Source: G965207335 sp965222825 (GTDB taxonomy: Bacteria; Pseudomonadota; Gammaproteobacteria; PS1; Pseudothioglobaceae). From it: a DNA stretch of 64,000 bases. Positions 55,486-64,000 of this stretch are shown piece by piece. A model generated the notes under the pieces. The model was not told the origin of the DNA. It saw only the letters and a list, made by a program, of their open reading frames with translations, and did not search any database. Within the stretch, counting starts at the first letter, position 1; each line of letters starts with the position of its first letter. The stretch covers positions 310,001 to 374,000 of the forward strand of contig OZ244964.1 in assembly GCA_965222825.1 (NCBI GenBank), written 5' to 3'. The translations under genes were made by a program, and so were the position numbers.

Positions 55486-56430
55486 CTACTCCAAAAAATC
55501 TCTTATATCCTGTTCATAATCATTGCACTCTAATAAATCAATAGAATACTTAACATCAGTAATACCGTGTTTTATATGTTGCGGCTGTATTTTTGGAAAA
55601 TCTCCAGAAGTTAGAAACACCCTATTTTTATCAACAATAAATTTATAAAATTGTGTTTTTATTACCTCTGGTATATAACCATATTCCAATAATTTACCCT
55701 CAAATTTAGCCTTAATTTCGTTTGATTTTGGTTTCAAATAATGTTCAATATTTTTCACGACATCAGCAATAGACTCCCCATTTTCAGTTTGAGTCAAGCC
55801 ATAAGTGAGCAAAAATAAAGGCACTTTATCGCTAATCAATTGTTTGATTGAGGAAATATGGGCAGTTTGCCCTTTAGATGTTTTGTAAGACTTCACTTCA
55901 ATAATGGCATTATCCAATAAAAAATCTTGTTTATCAAAATCAGCCCCAACCCATGAAACTATTGCCTGCTCAATACCAAATTTTGGTGTGATAATATCTC
56001 TTAAACATAATAATTCGCCAAATAACCCCATTTGACGATGTAAATTCATTGCTCTATTTCTATCTTGTTTTAGTAACTGTTGCCATCTTTTTAGTCGCAC
56101 TTCAACCGCACTAATCATAGCAGTATCATTGTCATAATTATCAGTGATTGAAATTAAATCATTGCAAAGTGCATAAAAAATTTGCCAGTCTTCTTTATCA
56201 TTTAGCACTAAAAATAACTCTCCATAGCCATAGGTAGAATTGCGTTTTAATAATTCTATACCATTTAGATTTGCTGGTAATTTAACATTATCAAATAAGT
56301 CTTTTGATTGCAATAAAAAACCAAATTTACCCTCTAAATCAGTTATCCAAAATAAACTATGAGGTGTATCTGACTTTACTCGTCTTTGGGTTGATTCTGG
56401 CATATCTAACCATGGGTTTGTTTTAGTCAT
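55486..56430 (-). CDS. PD-(D/E)XK motif protein (DUF4420)
   Basis: Encodes 314 residues from the ATG at 56430, preceded by GAGGAG; an ATG 15 nt upstream is less well placed. The nuclease-like core reads QMGLFGELLCL (helix with Glu), then GADFDKQDFLLDNAIIEVKSYKT, giving the D-x(n)-EVK pattern of PD-(D/E)XK enzymes. Such proteins accompany Z1 helicases and AIPR in defence loci and are the likely nuclease. It overlaps the Z1 gene by 8 nt. Confidence 0.85.
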   Translation of the reverse strand: MTKTNPWLDMPESTQRRVKSDTPHSLFWITDLEGKFGFLLQSKDLFDNVKLPANLNGIELLKRNSTYGYGELFLVLNDKEDWQIFYALCNDLISITDNYDNDTAMISAVEVRLKRWQQLLKQDRNRAMNLHRQMGLFGELLCLRDIITPKFGIEQAIVSWVGADFDKQDFLLDNAIIEVKSYKTSKGQTAHISSIKQLISDKVPLFLLTYGLTQTENGESIADVVKNIEHYLKPKSNEIKAKFEGKLLEYGYIPEVIKTQFYKFIVDKNRVFLTSGDFPKIQPQHIKHGITDVKYSIDLLECNDYEQDIRDFLE

Positions 56431-59041
56431 CTGCTTGCTCCTCATTTTCTAAATCTGCTAATAAATTTTTATGATATACAGTATTTATTTTTAAGCTGAT
56501 ATTTTGAGTATTGCTAATAATTTTGGTAGGAAAACTAACGCCAAATGCCGCTAGTCTTTTATCTATATCTGTTTCTAAAATATGTAATCTCAACAAAGGT
56601 TTTTCTAATCTTTCTCTTGCTTCTTTGCGACTACTACCTAATTCCCTTCTTATGTTTTTATCTAATACAATAGACTCAGATGTGCCAGTAGATACCTGCC
56701 TGTTTTGTATCTCTATACAATCTCTATTTAGCCTAACTTTTCTTTGTTCTCTTTTAAAATGAATACTATTTATATTTTCATTATCTCCATTACCACTATA
56801 TATCGCTATATCCCAATCTGTTTTTATGTTTTTTGCATATTCTTTAATGAAATCTAACGGCATTCTTGAAGATATACCAAAGGCATCATTTTGATAAACT
56901 TTAAAATTACTCAAAAAATCAATAATCAAATCCTTTTCAACACTCCGCCATAAGTAATTATTGCCAATATTTTCTACCTTATAATTGGTCTGTAACTTAT
57001 TAATTATATTTTCAATAACTGATAAATTATTTTGTTTGCTATTTGTATCATTAGACAGCCAACTGGTTTCTTTTGAACGACCATCTAAGCACATACTATG
57101 CATAAATTCTGTTACATTTCTCTGCTTGTTTCTTGCTGTAACTTGTAGCACACTATCTGGATGTTGCCGAACTGCCAAACCAAAATCTTTGGGTGTCATA
57201 TTTTCATCGCGCATTTTTTTAAAATCATCAAATAAATCTTCTGTAGCTTCAATAATATAACCAAAATTATCAATAATTGTTTCTGGTATGTACACTTTGC
57301 ATAAATCTTGATAACCCTCACGGTAACCAAACCATCTACCCATTTGCATTAAAGTATCATAAAAAACAGTGTTTCTTAGAAAATAACTGACACTCAAACC
57401 TTCTAATGTATAACCTCGTGATAGACTGGTGCCACCAATGACAATAGCATTGGTAGGATTTTTTTTACTGTATATTAAATCTTCTTTTCGGCTTTGGTGA
57501 ACCTCCCTAATAACCACACTTTCTACTATATTGCACAAATTTTTTAAAGTATCATTCCAAGAAAATTCTACATTTTCATACCTTAAATTAAAGGTATTTT
57601 CTAGGTTTTGTATTAAATTACTTTGTTGAATAGCATTTACTAATTTTCCATAAGCCACGATATCATTTTTTATTCTTTCAATATATTGGCGTGCATGAGA
57701 GGCTAATTTTTGATGAACAGCAGTAAATCGTGTAACATGAATTAACATACTATTATGTTTATTGCCTTGCCCTCTTAAATTTCTAATAGTGATATTTAAT
57801 AAAAATACCCGCATTGCTTCATACAAACTATTTGGAATGATTGGCAATTCAAAATCTTTTTTATGTTTAATTGGTATATCATCTTGGTAGTCATCAATAC
57901 TCACTAAATATTTTCTGTTCTCGTCAGAAAATATCTCTCTAGCACCAAAATAATTATCTGGAGCATTTAAAGCGTAAATAAAATCTCTAGGAAATAAATC
58001 ATCCTCGTATCTATCATGCTCTGCTTCATGATCAATAAAAATATTGGCATATGGGGTTGCGGTATAAGCCACATAAATACTTTTTTGGAATATTGCTAAC
58101 AATTCTCTAAGTTTTTGATTAATTGTTGTTGGATCATTTTCCGGTTTGCTAGTATCAATGGAAGCATAATCAGACTCATCATCAATCATTAACATAGCAT
58201 GATTTACCACCTTATTTGGATATGTTTTATTTAGCCAGTTAATAACATTTGTTAATGTATGAGTATTTTTCTTAATAACCAATATTATTGGCACAATATT
58301 ATTTTCAAAATTGGTGCTTTGTGTATTTCTATCTGCATCTTGTTTATTAAAATCTTTTTCTTTAGTAGTTAAACTAATAGGTAATTTATCATTTTGTGCA
58401 TTACCTTTACCAACGCCAACTTGCCTGCCACTATCTTTGCCAATAAATGCTTCGTTTAATCGCTCTTGGGTTTGATTACGTAAATTATTAATACCGCCTG
58501 CAATAATTACGATAAATTTATAACCTGCATCAGCTGCTTTACATACTAAACCTGCATAATTGCCAGTTTTCCCTGATTGCACATGTCCAACCACCATACC
58601 CCGTCTATCAAACTGTGAAAAGTTAGGATTTTCAATGTTATCCATAACAACATTTGTATCAGCATCAATAGTAGTAATAATCTCTGGTGATAAAGATTCA
58701 TTTAAATATTTTTTATATCTATACCAATAGTAGTTTTTACTTTCTTTTTGTGTTTTACCTGTCCACCAAGTTGTATCGCGTTGCTGTTGCTCAATACCTT
58801 TGATTAAAATCCCGCGTTCCATTTTGACATTAAACTGGGTTTCTAGTTCTTTTTGCATTCTTTGCCAGTCATCATCGCTAAGGCTTTGCAGATTAGTAGC
58901 ACTGATAATATTGGCAAACATTTCTAAACCAACAACTTGTATTGCCTCTTTAGTCTTGTTAATTTTTGTTTGAATATCAACAATATTTGCTTTTTTAAGA
59001 TTGATAAAAATATGGCTTTTAATATCTTGGTAACTGCTCAT
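56423..59041 (-). CDS. Z1-domain superfamily II helicase-like ATPase
   Basis: Encodes 872 residues. The Walker A segment is VGHVQSGKTGNYAGLV, Walker B is MLMIDDESDYASI, the SAT-like motif is YVAYTATPYANIFID, and the Z1 signature VIGGTSLSRGYTLEGLSVSYF...MGRWFGYREGYQDL marks the C-terminal helicase lobe. Z1 ATPases are confined mostly to restriction-type loci with MORC-like ATPases. It overlaps the MORC gene by 4 nt and the nuclease gene by 8 nt. Confidence 0.88.
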   Translation of the reverse strand: MSSYQDIKSHIFINLKKANIVDIQTKINKTKEAIQVVGLEMFANIISATNLQSLSDDDWQRMQKELETQFNVKMERGILIKGIEQQQRDTTWWTGKTQKESKNYYWYRYKKYLNESLSPEIITTIDADTNVVMDNIENPNFSQFDRRGMVVGHVQSGKTGNYAGLVCKAADAGYKFIVIIAGGINNLRNQTQERLNEAFIGKDSGRQVGVGKGNAQNDKLPISLTTKEKDFNKQDADRNTQSTNFENNIVPIILVIKKNTHTLTNVINWLNKTYPNKVVNHAMLMIDDESDYASIDTSKPENDPTTINQKLRELLAIFQKSIYVAYTATPYANIFIDHEAEHDRYEDDLFPRDFIYALNAPDNYFGAREIFSDENRKYLVSIDDYQDDIPIKHKKDFELPIIPNSLYEAMRVFLLNITIRNLRGQGNKHNSMLIHVTRFTAVHQKLASHARQYIERIKNDIVAYGKLVNAIQQSNLIQNLENTFNLRYENVEFSWNDTLKNLCNIVESVVIREVHQSRKEDLIYSKKNPTNAIVIGGTSLSRGYTLEGLSVSYFLRNTVFYDTLMQMGRWFGYREGYQDLCKVYIPETIIDNFGYIIEATEDLFDDFKKMRDENMTPKDFGLAVRQHPDSVLQVTARNKQRNVTEFMHSMCLDGRSKETSWLSNDTNSKQNNLSVIENIINKLQTNYKVENIGNNYLWRSVEKDLIIDFLSNFKVYQNDAFGISSRMPLDFIKEYAKNIKTDWDIAIYSGNGDNENINSIHFKREQRKVRLNRDCIEIQNRQVSTGTSESIVLDKNIRRELGSSRKEARERLEKPLLRLHILETDIDKRLAAFGVSFPTKIISNTQNISLKINTVYHKNLLADLENEEQADD

Positions 59042-60441
59042 TTTAATAATTCCTGATTGTTTTTAAATAATTCTGTTTTTAACAAACTAGCAATATATTC
59101 ATCATCTAGACCCTGGTTTTTTAATTGTTTAGCCAAATTTTCAATATCTGCTTGTGATAAAGCACTTTTTTGTTTAATTTCATGCGGATTTTGTTGTAAA
59201 TGTGCTTGTATTGCCTCTAAAGGTAAATACGCTTCCAAACCTTTTAAATAAATATCTAACAAAGCAAAATCAACAACTGATATATTTTTAACTCTTTGAT
59301 AAATAGGATGTTCTTTGTTTAGTCCAAAACGAAAATTATTATCTACAGGAATAGTTTGCCAAAATTTAGTGGTTGTTTTATCTTGTATTTTTCTACCTCT
59401 ACCAGTATAAGGTCGTGAACCAAGTTCAGTAGTTTTACTGATAATTGCTTTTAATCTAGTTTTAATATCTGCTCTTGGTTTGGCGTGTGATTTTTTAATA
59501 TCTATACCCCAATACTTATCCTGATTATTTTCTATATCAATTTTTATCCGCACTAATTTATGAGCATCCGTAGCCTTATGCATCCCCCACCATGTGCCGT
59601 AAATGAGCAATCTTTTAGCACGGTATAAATAAAATCCTTGTGATTTTATATAACCATTATCGGTAGAATATTGTTCCCATTCTTGTTGTGATACTTTAGA
59701 GTGGTGTGGCAGAATATACGGTGATATTTCTATTTTTGAATTATGAATCTTGATAGTTTCTGGTGGCTTCTCCTGCGTGGCACTATGCTTAATATTAAAA
59801 GGGTTAAAAGGTTTTATATTATTTTCATTAAGTGATATTTTTAAAGGTTTAAAATCATCTTCTAAAAACCTATGAAAGACCAATGACAAGTGTTTTCTTA
59901 ATTTATTAATATTATCAGAAAATGTTTGCTTATCACAATGATCAACATCTTGCCAAATTACAAGTGTTCCATGCTCTAAATTATTAAATTCACTTACTAG
60001 TGGTTCATCAATAAAATCATCTAAATTTGGTGTAATAAGTAGCCAATCATTATGTTTAGCAATGTAATCTAAATCCCATTGTTTTATCGCTGTATTACCG
60101 TCTTTTTTAGATAAAACAGTTAATTTTTTACACTGAGAGAAAGATGCTGTTTTTAGCCCCAAACCAAATTTACCCAAATCTTTTTTATCCCTCTTATCCT
60201 CTGGGCTTTTGCTTGATAATCTCATAGCCTCTTTAAGTTCATCCTCTATCATGCCAATGCCATTATCTAACATGCAAAAAACAATATTAGGTTTAGCGAT
60301 TGTATAAATTTTTATATTATTGGCATTAGCGGATATACTATTGTCTAAAATGTCAGCAATAGCCACTTCAAGAGTATAGCCAACATCTCTTAAAGACTTA
60401 ACAAAATTACCAACATTAGGTGGGATATTCTCTGTTTTCAT
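59038..60441 (-). CDS. MutL/MORC-like GHKL ATPase of an R-M system
   Basis: Encodes 467 residues. The GHKL ATP site is complete: EVAIADILDNSISANA (motif I Asp/Asn), FCMLDNGIGM (motif II), and DLGKFGLGLKTASFSQC (motif III). Middle and C-terminal regions match bacterial MORC-like restriction ATPases rather than MutL proper. ATP-driven dimer closure around DNA is the expected mode. It overlaps the methyltransferase by 26 nt and the Z1 gene by 4 nt. Confidence 0.87.
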   Translation of the reverse strand: MKTENIPPNVGNFVKSLRDVGYTLEVAIADILDNSISANANNIKIYTIAKPNIVFCMLDNGIGMIEDELKEAMRLSSKSPEDKRDKKDLGKFGLGLKTASFSQCKKLTVLSKKDGNTAIKQWDLDYIAKHNDWLLITPNLDDFIDEPLVSEFNNLEHGTLVIWQDVDHCDKQTFSDNINKLRKHLSLVFHRFLEDDFKPLKISLNENNIKPFNPFNIKHSATQEKPPETIKIHNSKIEISPYILPHHSKVSQQEWEQYSTDNGYIKSQGFYLYRAKRLLIYGTWWGMHKATDAHKLVRIKIDIENNQDKYWGIDIKKSHAKPRADIKTRLKAIISKTTELGSRPYTGRGRKIQDKTTTKFWQTIPVDNNFRFGLNKEHPIYQRVKNISVVDFALLDIYLKGLEAYLPLEAIQAHLQQNPHEIKQKSALSQADIENLAKQLKNQGLDDEYIASLLKTELFKNNQELLK

Positions 60442-61468
60442 CTAAAACCCTTATCATTTCTTTTGCAATTTTTTCCACCATTGGCACAACAACAGAATTA
60501 CCAGCCTGTTTGTATAATTGTCCTTTAGTAATGTTTGGCAACTTAAATGTTGTTGGGAAACCTTGCAAATTAAAACACTCTTTTGGTGTTAATTTTCTTG
60601 AATTTTTATCATCTAAAACAATGGGTATATTATGACCGCCACTACCCATATTAGCTGTTAATGTGGGGCATAAATTAGATTTATTTTCACGCACATAATG
60701 GCGACGATACTGATAAATTGTATCATCTCTTATAGCCTTTTTGTTTATTTTTTGATGTATGTGATTGTCAAAATCAGTATAAAAATAGTCTTTATCTACT
60801 GTATTTTGTAAAAAATATTTAATTTTTTTAGGTTGTTGCTTAGCTTCTTCAGGGATGTTAAAAGATTGTGATAATAAACAATTGCCCATATTACTTTTAT
60901 TAAGTTTTATTGGTTTATCATAAAAAAAAATATTTTCATTTCTGAAACCAACTATATAAATTCGCTCTCTACCTTGTGGAATATCAGTGCATTTTGCTGC
61001 ATTTAAAATAAATGGTATAAAAGAGTATCCAGCATTTAACATTGATTTTTTAATGGTATCAAAACTTTTCCCATTGCTATGTGTTGATAATGAACGTACA
61101 TTTTCTAATAAATAGGCTTTAGGTTTTAACTCTTTTAATAGTCTTGGTACTTCAAAAAATAATTTACCTCTTTCATCATTAAAACCTTTACCATGTCCTG
61201 CGTAAGAAAATGGTTGACAAGGAAATCCAGCTGTTAAAATATCAATGTTTTGTAAGTTATTTGTGGATAAATCTTTAATATCACATTCTAATAAATTAGT
61301 TCCTTTGTTATTAAGTCTGTATGTTTTACAAGCATTTGAATCTATTTCATTTGCCCATAAAACATTACAAGATACATTTTTAAATGCGTGGCATATACCA
61401 CCAACCCCAGCAAAGAGACTTCCCACGGAATATCTACTTATTATTTGCTTATTTTTTCTACTATTCAT
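60416..61468 (-). CDS. DNA (cytosine-5) methyltransferase
   Basis: Encodes 350 residues. C5-methyltransferase motifs are in order: [11 protein letters not shown] (I), [12 protein letters not shown] with catalytic Cys84 (IV), LLENVRSL (VI), [11 protein letters not shown] (VIII), a target domain with Arg-rich [16 protein letters not shown], then FNLQGFP and [15 protein letters not shown] (IX-X). It marks self DNA for the associated defence complex. The ATG overlaps the leuC stop as ATGA, so it is translationally coupled to leuC. Confidence 0.93.
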   Translation of the reverse strand: MNSRKNKQIISRYSVGSLFAGVGGICHAFKNVSCNVLWANEIDSNACKTYRLNNKGTNLLECDIKDLSTNNLQNIDILTAGFPCQPFSYAGHGKGFNDERGKLFFEVPRLLKELKPKAYLLENVRSLSTHSNGKSFDTIKKSMLNAGYSFIPFILNAAKCTDIPQGRERIYIVGFRNENIFFYDKPIKLNKSNMGNCLLSQSFNIPEEAKQQPKKIKYFLQNTVDKDYFYTDFDNHIHQKINKKAIRDDTIYQYRRHYVRENKSNLCPTLTANMGSGGHNIPIVLDDKNSRKLTPKECFNLQGFPTTFKLPNITKGQLYKQAGNSVVVPMVEKIAKEMIRVLDENREYPT

Positions 61469-62847
61469 ACACTAAACCTACCAGCAATAGCACTACTAGC
61501 AGCAACAGACGGGCTGACTAAATGGGTGCGACCGCCAGAGCCTTGACGCCCTTCAAAATTACGATTAGAGGTAGAGGCACAACGCTCGCCTTTTTCTAAT
61601 TTATCAGCATTCATAGCTAAGCACATAGAGCACCCCGGTAAACGCCACTCAAAGCCAGCATCTGTGAAAATTTTATCTAAGCCTTCTTGTTCTGCTTGTT
61701 GTTTCACAAGCCCTGAGCCCGGGACTACCATTGCTAGTTTGATATTCTTTGCAATATGCTTACCTTTTACGACCTTAGCGGCATTTCTAATGTCTTCTAT
61801 ACGAGCATTAGTGCAAGAGCCAATAAAAACCTTATCTATTTTAATATCACTAATTTTCTGCCCTACTTTTAATCCCATATATTTTAAGGAATTATGCATA
61901 CTTTGAGATTTCACTTTATCTTGTTCTAGGCTTGGATTAGGAATTTTATCATCAATATCAATTACTAACTCAGGCGATGTGCCCCAAGTTACTTGGGGTT
62001 TTATTTTTGTTGCATCTATAATAATAGTTTTCTCAAATTTTGCTTTTTTATCAGAGTTTAGCGTTTGCCAATAATTTATTGCCTTATTGAGTAATTCTTT
62101 CTTAGGTGCAAATGGCTTGCCTATTATATAATTGATAGTTTTATCATCAACAGCAACTAACCCGACTCTAGCACCAGCTTCAATTGCCATATTACACAAA
62201 GTCATTCTGGCTTCAATACTAAAATCACTAATTGTGCTGCCTATAAATTCTATAGCACAACCAGTCCCGCCTGCTGTGCCAATTTGCTTAATTATGTGTA
62301 AGGCAATATCTTTGGCTTCAACACCTTTATTTAACTTGCCATTTATTTTAATTAGCATATTTTTTAATTTTTTCTGCCATAGACATTGAGTAGCTAGCAC
62401 ATGCTCTACCTCACTTGTGCCAATACCAAAAGCCAAAGCCCCTAATGCTCCGTGGGTAGAAGTGTGGCTATCGCCACAAACAACAGTTGTCCCTGGTAGT
62501 GTTAGCCCCTGCTCTGGTCCTATAATATGCACTATGCCTTGACGAATATCATCTATTTTAATTTCTTGTATGTCGTATGTTTGACAATTACTATTTAGAG
62601 TATCAATTTGTAGTTTAGATACTTTATCAACAATATTATTTCTATCTATGGTTGGCACATTATGGTCAGGCACTGCTATATTTGCTTGTTTACGCCAAGG
62701 CGCTCTATTTGCAAGTCTTAGCCCCTCAAATGCTTGTGGTGAAGTTACTTCGTGGATTAGATGTCTATCAATATAAAGCAAGGTATCACCTTTATTACTA
62801 AGGACTATATGCTTATCCCATAATTTGTCGTATAGTGTTTTTTTCAT
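61465..62847 (-). CDS. leuC: 3-isopropylmalate dehydratase large subunit
   Basis: Encodes 460 residues. It opens [12 protein letters not shown] and carries [33 protein letters not shown], the 4Fe-4S ligand segments [14 protein letters not shown] and [10 protein letters not shown], and [22 protein letters not shown] [19 protein letters not shown]. It forms the leucine-pathway isomerase with LeuD. Its natural partner gene is displaced by 8 kb; the defence operon starts inside its stop codon. Confidence 0.96.
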   Translation of the reverse strand: MKKTLYDKLWDKHIVLSNKGDTLLYIDRHLIHEVTSPQAFEGLRLANRAPWRKQANIAVPDHNVPTIDRNNIVDKVSKLQIDTLNSNCQTYDIQEIKIDDIRQGIVHIIGPEQGLTLPGTTVVCGDSHTSTHGALGALAFGIGTSEVEHVLATQCLWQKKLKNMLIKINGKLNKGVEAKDIALHIIKQIGTAGGTGCAIEFIGSTISDFSIEARMTLCNMAIEAGARVGLVAVDDKTINYIIGKPFAPKKELLNKAINYWQTLNSDKKAKFEKTIIIDATKIKPQVTWGTSPELVIDIDDKIPNPSLEQDKVKSQSMHNSLKYMGLKVGQKISDIKIDKVFIGSCTNARIEDIRNAAKVVKGKHIAKNIKLAMVVPGSGLVKQQAEQEGLDKIFTDAGFEWRLPGCSMCLAMNADKLEKGERCASTSNRNFEGRQGSGGRTHLVSPSVAASSAIAGRFSV

Positions 62848-63124
62848 GGGTTATGTTTATTGAAGTTATTTTATTTAAAGAGCAATAGGAATAATTTTAT
62901 TATAATTTTTAACCTTACAATAAGTCAAATCATAACTATTTTACAGGTTGAACCAGTATTGTGCCGATGTATTAAAATATTTTGCCAACCTAATAGCGCT
63001 GTCTTTACTAAATTGAATGACTTTCTTTTAAAATCTTGCTAATTTTAGTTTGTTTTGCTCTTCTGTTCATTATACTCAAAAATCATATAAAAATTGTATT
63101 AAAATAGTTGTATTTTTATATTTT

Positions 63125-64000
63125 ATGTGTGGTATTTGTGGACAATTTAGGTTTGATAATAATCCAATAAAACACGATTTATTGACAAAAATGTTGGCAA
63201 AATTAGCCAGTCGTGGTCCTGATTATAGCAATATTACTATTAATAAAAATATTGCCTTAGGGCATAGCAGACTTGCTATTATTGACTTATCAACAAATGC
63301 TAATCAGCCTATTATTGATAAAGAGTTAAAACTTAGTATAGTTTTTAATGGCACTATATATAATTACCAAGAATTACGCAAAGAATTAGTAGCGTATGGG
63401 TATAAATTTTTTAGCCATTCTGATACCGAGACTATTATTAAGGCATATCATAGGTGGGGTGAAGACTGTGTGCTAAGATTAGATGGTGCGTTTGCATTTG
63501 CTATATACGATAAAGAAAAATTATTTTTAGCCCGCGATAGAATGGGTATTAAACCACTTTATTATAGTATTGATGATAGCAGCTTTAGTTTTGCTTCAAA
63601 TACTCAGGCTTTACTCATAAATGTTAAAAATAAAAATATTAATAAATTAGCACTAGAAGCACAATTATCACTACACGGAGTTGTGCCTGCCCCTGATACT
63701 ATTATATCTGGTATCAATAAATTAACACCCGCACATACTATGGTTGTTAATAAAAAAGGTGTTTATAAAATAAGGCAATATTGGTATCCAGATGCTAAAA
63801 GAATTGCCAATATAACAGAGGATGAATACATAGAGCATACTCATTTTTTATTACAACAAGCAGTGCTAAAACGCATATTAGCAGCAGATGTGGCTGTTGG
63901 GGTGCTATTATCAGGTGGATTAGATTCTTCTTTGTTAGTTGCAATATTATCCAAACTAAAACAAGATAATATTAGAACATTTTCCATAGGTTTTGAAGAT
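63125..64000 (+). CDS. Asparagine synthase-like amidotransferase, probably N-acetylglutaminylglutamine amide synthesis (cut by window edge)
   Basis: Runs open from the ATG at 63125 to the edge (292 codons). The N-terminal class II glutaminase domain begins with Cys2 (MCGICGQFRF) and has ASRGPDYSN and HSRLAIIDLS. The synthase domain begins near 245 with the P-loop VLLSGGLDSSLLVAIL. Segments VFNGTIYNYQELRKEL, ETIIKAYHRWGEDCV and LSLHGVVPAPDTIISGI closely resemble the NAGGN amidotransferase subgroup. That osmolyte pathway would add an acyl-Gln-Gln ligase next door, beyond the window. Plain AsnB is the alternative. Confidence 0.75.
   Translation, partial: MCGICGQFRFDNNPIKHDLLTKMLAKLASRGPDYSNITINKNIALGHSRLAIIDLSTNANQPIIDKELKLSIVFNGTIYNYQELRKELVAYGYKFFSHSDTETIIKAYHRWGEDCVLRLDGAFAFAIYDKEKLFLARDRMGIKPLYYSIDDSSFSFASNTQALLINVKNKNINKLALEAQLSLHGVVPAPDTIISGINKLTPAHTMVVNKKGVYKIRQYWYPDAKRIANITEDEYIEHTHFLLQQAVLKRILAADVAVGVLLSGGLDSSLLVAILSKLKQDNIRTFSIGFED

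Noticed and set aside
62848..63124. Possible small gene (60 aa) between leuC and the amidotransferase
   Set aside because: No ribosome-binding site, no recognisable motif; the gap looks like an ordinary divergent promoter region.
1..64000. CRISPR array, rRNA operon or prophage
   Set aside because: No regularly spaced direct repeats, no rRNA-like sequence and no phage structural genes were seen.

Overview
The window is AT-rich (by eye about 30% GC), gene-dense bacterial chromosome. The gene set points to a proteobacterium, most likely a gammaproteobacterium: BamD, LptF, two Tol-Pal blocks with CpoB, IHF-beta, Rho, PcnB, IscX, MsrPQ, AapJQMP and the cmk-rpsA-ihfB order. Low GC, short intergenic gaps, many 1-4 nt gene overlaps and GTG/TTG starts fit a streamlined or host-associated marine lineage. 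The partial gene at the right edge resembles the amidotransferase of the osmolyte N-acetylglutaminylglutamine amide, which also suggests a saline habitat. There is no rRNA, CRISPR array, prophage or complete insertion sequence.

Layout. 1-5 kb: spoT (partial), bamD, an MFS transporter, ssb, ruvC, a thioredoxin and a RiPP precursor with an NHLP-type (nitrile-hydratase-like) leader. 5-14 kb, minus strand: glyS, tolQRA, ispA-xseB, pcnB-queF and lptF. 14-22 kb: a membrane-anchored aspartic protease, a short mobile repeat, deaD, a relic of a RiPP core, rho-trxA, tRNA-Lys(UUU) and cmk-rpsA-ihfB. 22-25 kb: a decaying restriction-modification cassette. 25-32 kb: an EamA permease, the aap amino-acid ABC transporter and a divergent nadE fused to a DNA-binding domain. 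32-37 kb: a second RiPP precursor, pabB, cpoB-pal-tolB and iscX. 37-49 kb: aspS, tRNA-Lys(CUU), nadA, metK behind a SAM-II-like riboswitch, ahcY behind an SAH riboswitch, queE, uvrB and an aminotransferase. 48-52 kb: msrPQ and a periplasmic DUF255 thioredoxin. 52-63 kb: ruvA and leuD, then an 8-kb five-gene MORC-ATPase/Z1-helicase/AIPR/C5-methyltransferase defence operon that splits leuD from leuC.

The main candidates for something new are three. (1) Two dispersed RiPP precursors (4.3-4.6 kb and 32.3-32.6 kb) each have a leader of exactly 65 residues ending in Ala-Ala-Gly, followed by unrelated cores; one core is Val/Gly/Thr-rich like a proteusin. They share a conserved block of about 70 bp upstream, and a third core-like fossil lies beside rho. 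No maturation gene is in the window. (2) An NAD synthetase carries an N-terminal phage-type HTH domain and is transcribed divergently from aapJ across a 43-nt near-perfect palindrome that overlaps both candidate promoters, suggesting an autoregulatory NAD/amide-nitrogen switch. (3) The MORC/Z1/AIPR island is attached to the leuC stop codon by an ATGA overlap, and a short terminal-inverted-repeat element sits between it and the displaced leuD. That element family has three copies here, two of them flanked by exact 5-bp direct repeats.
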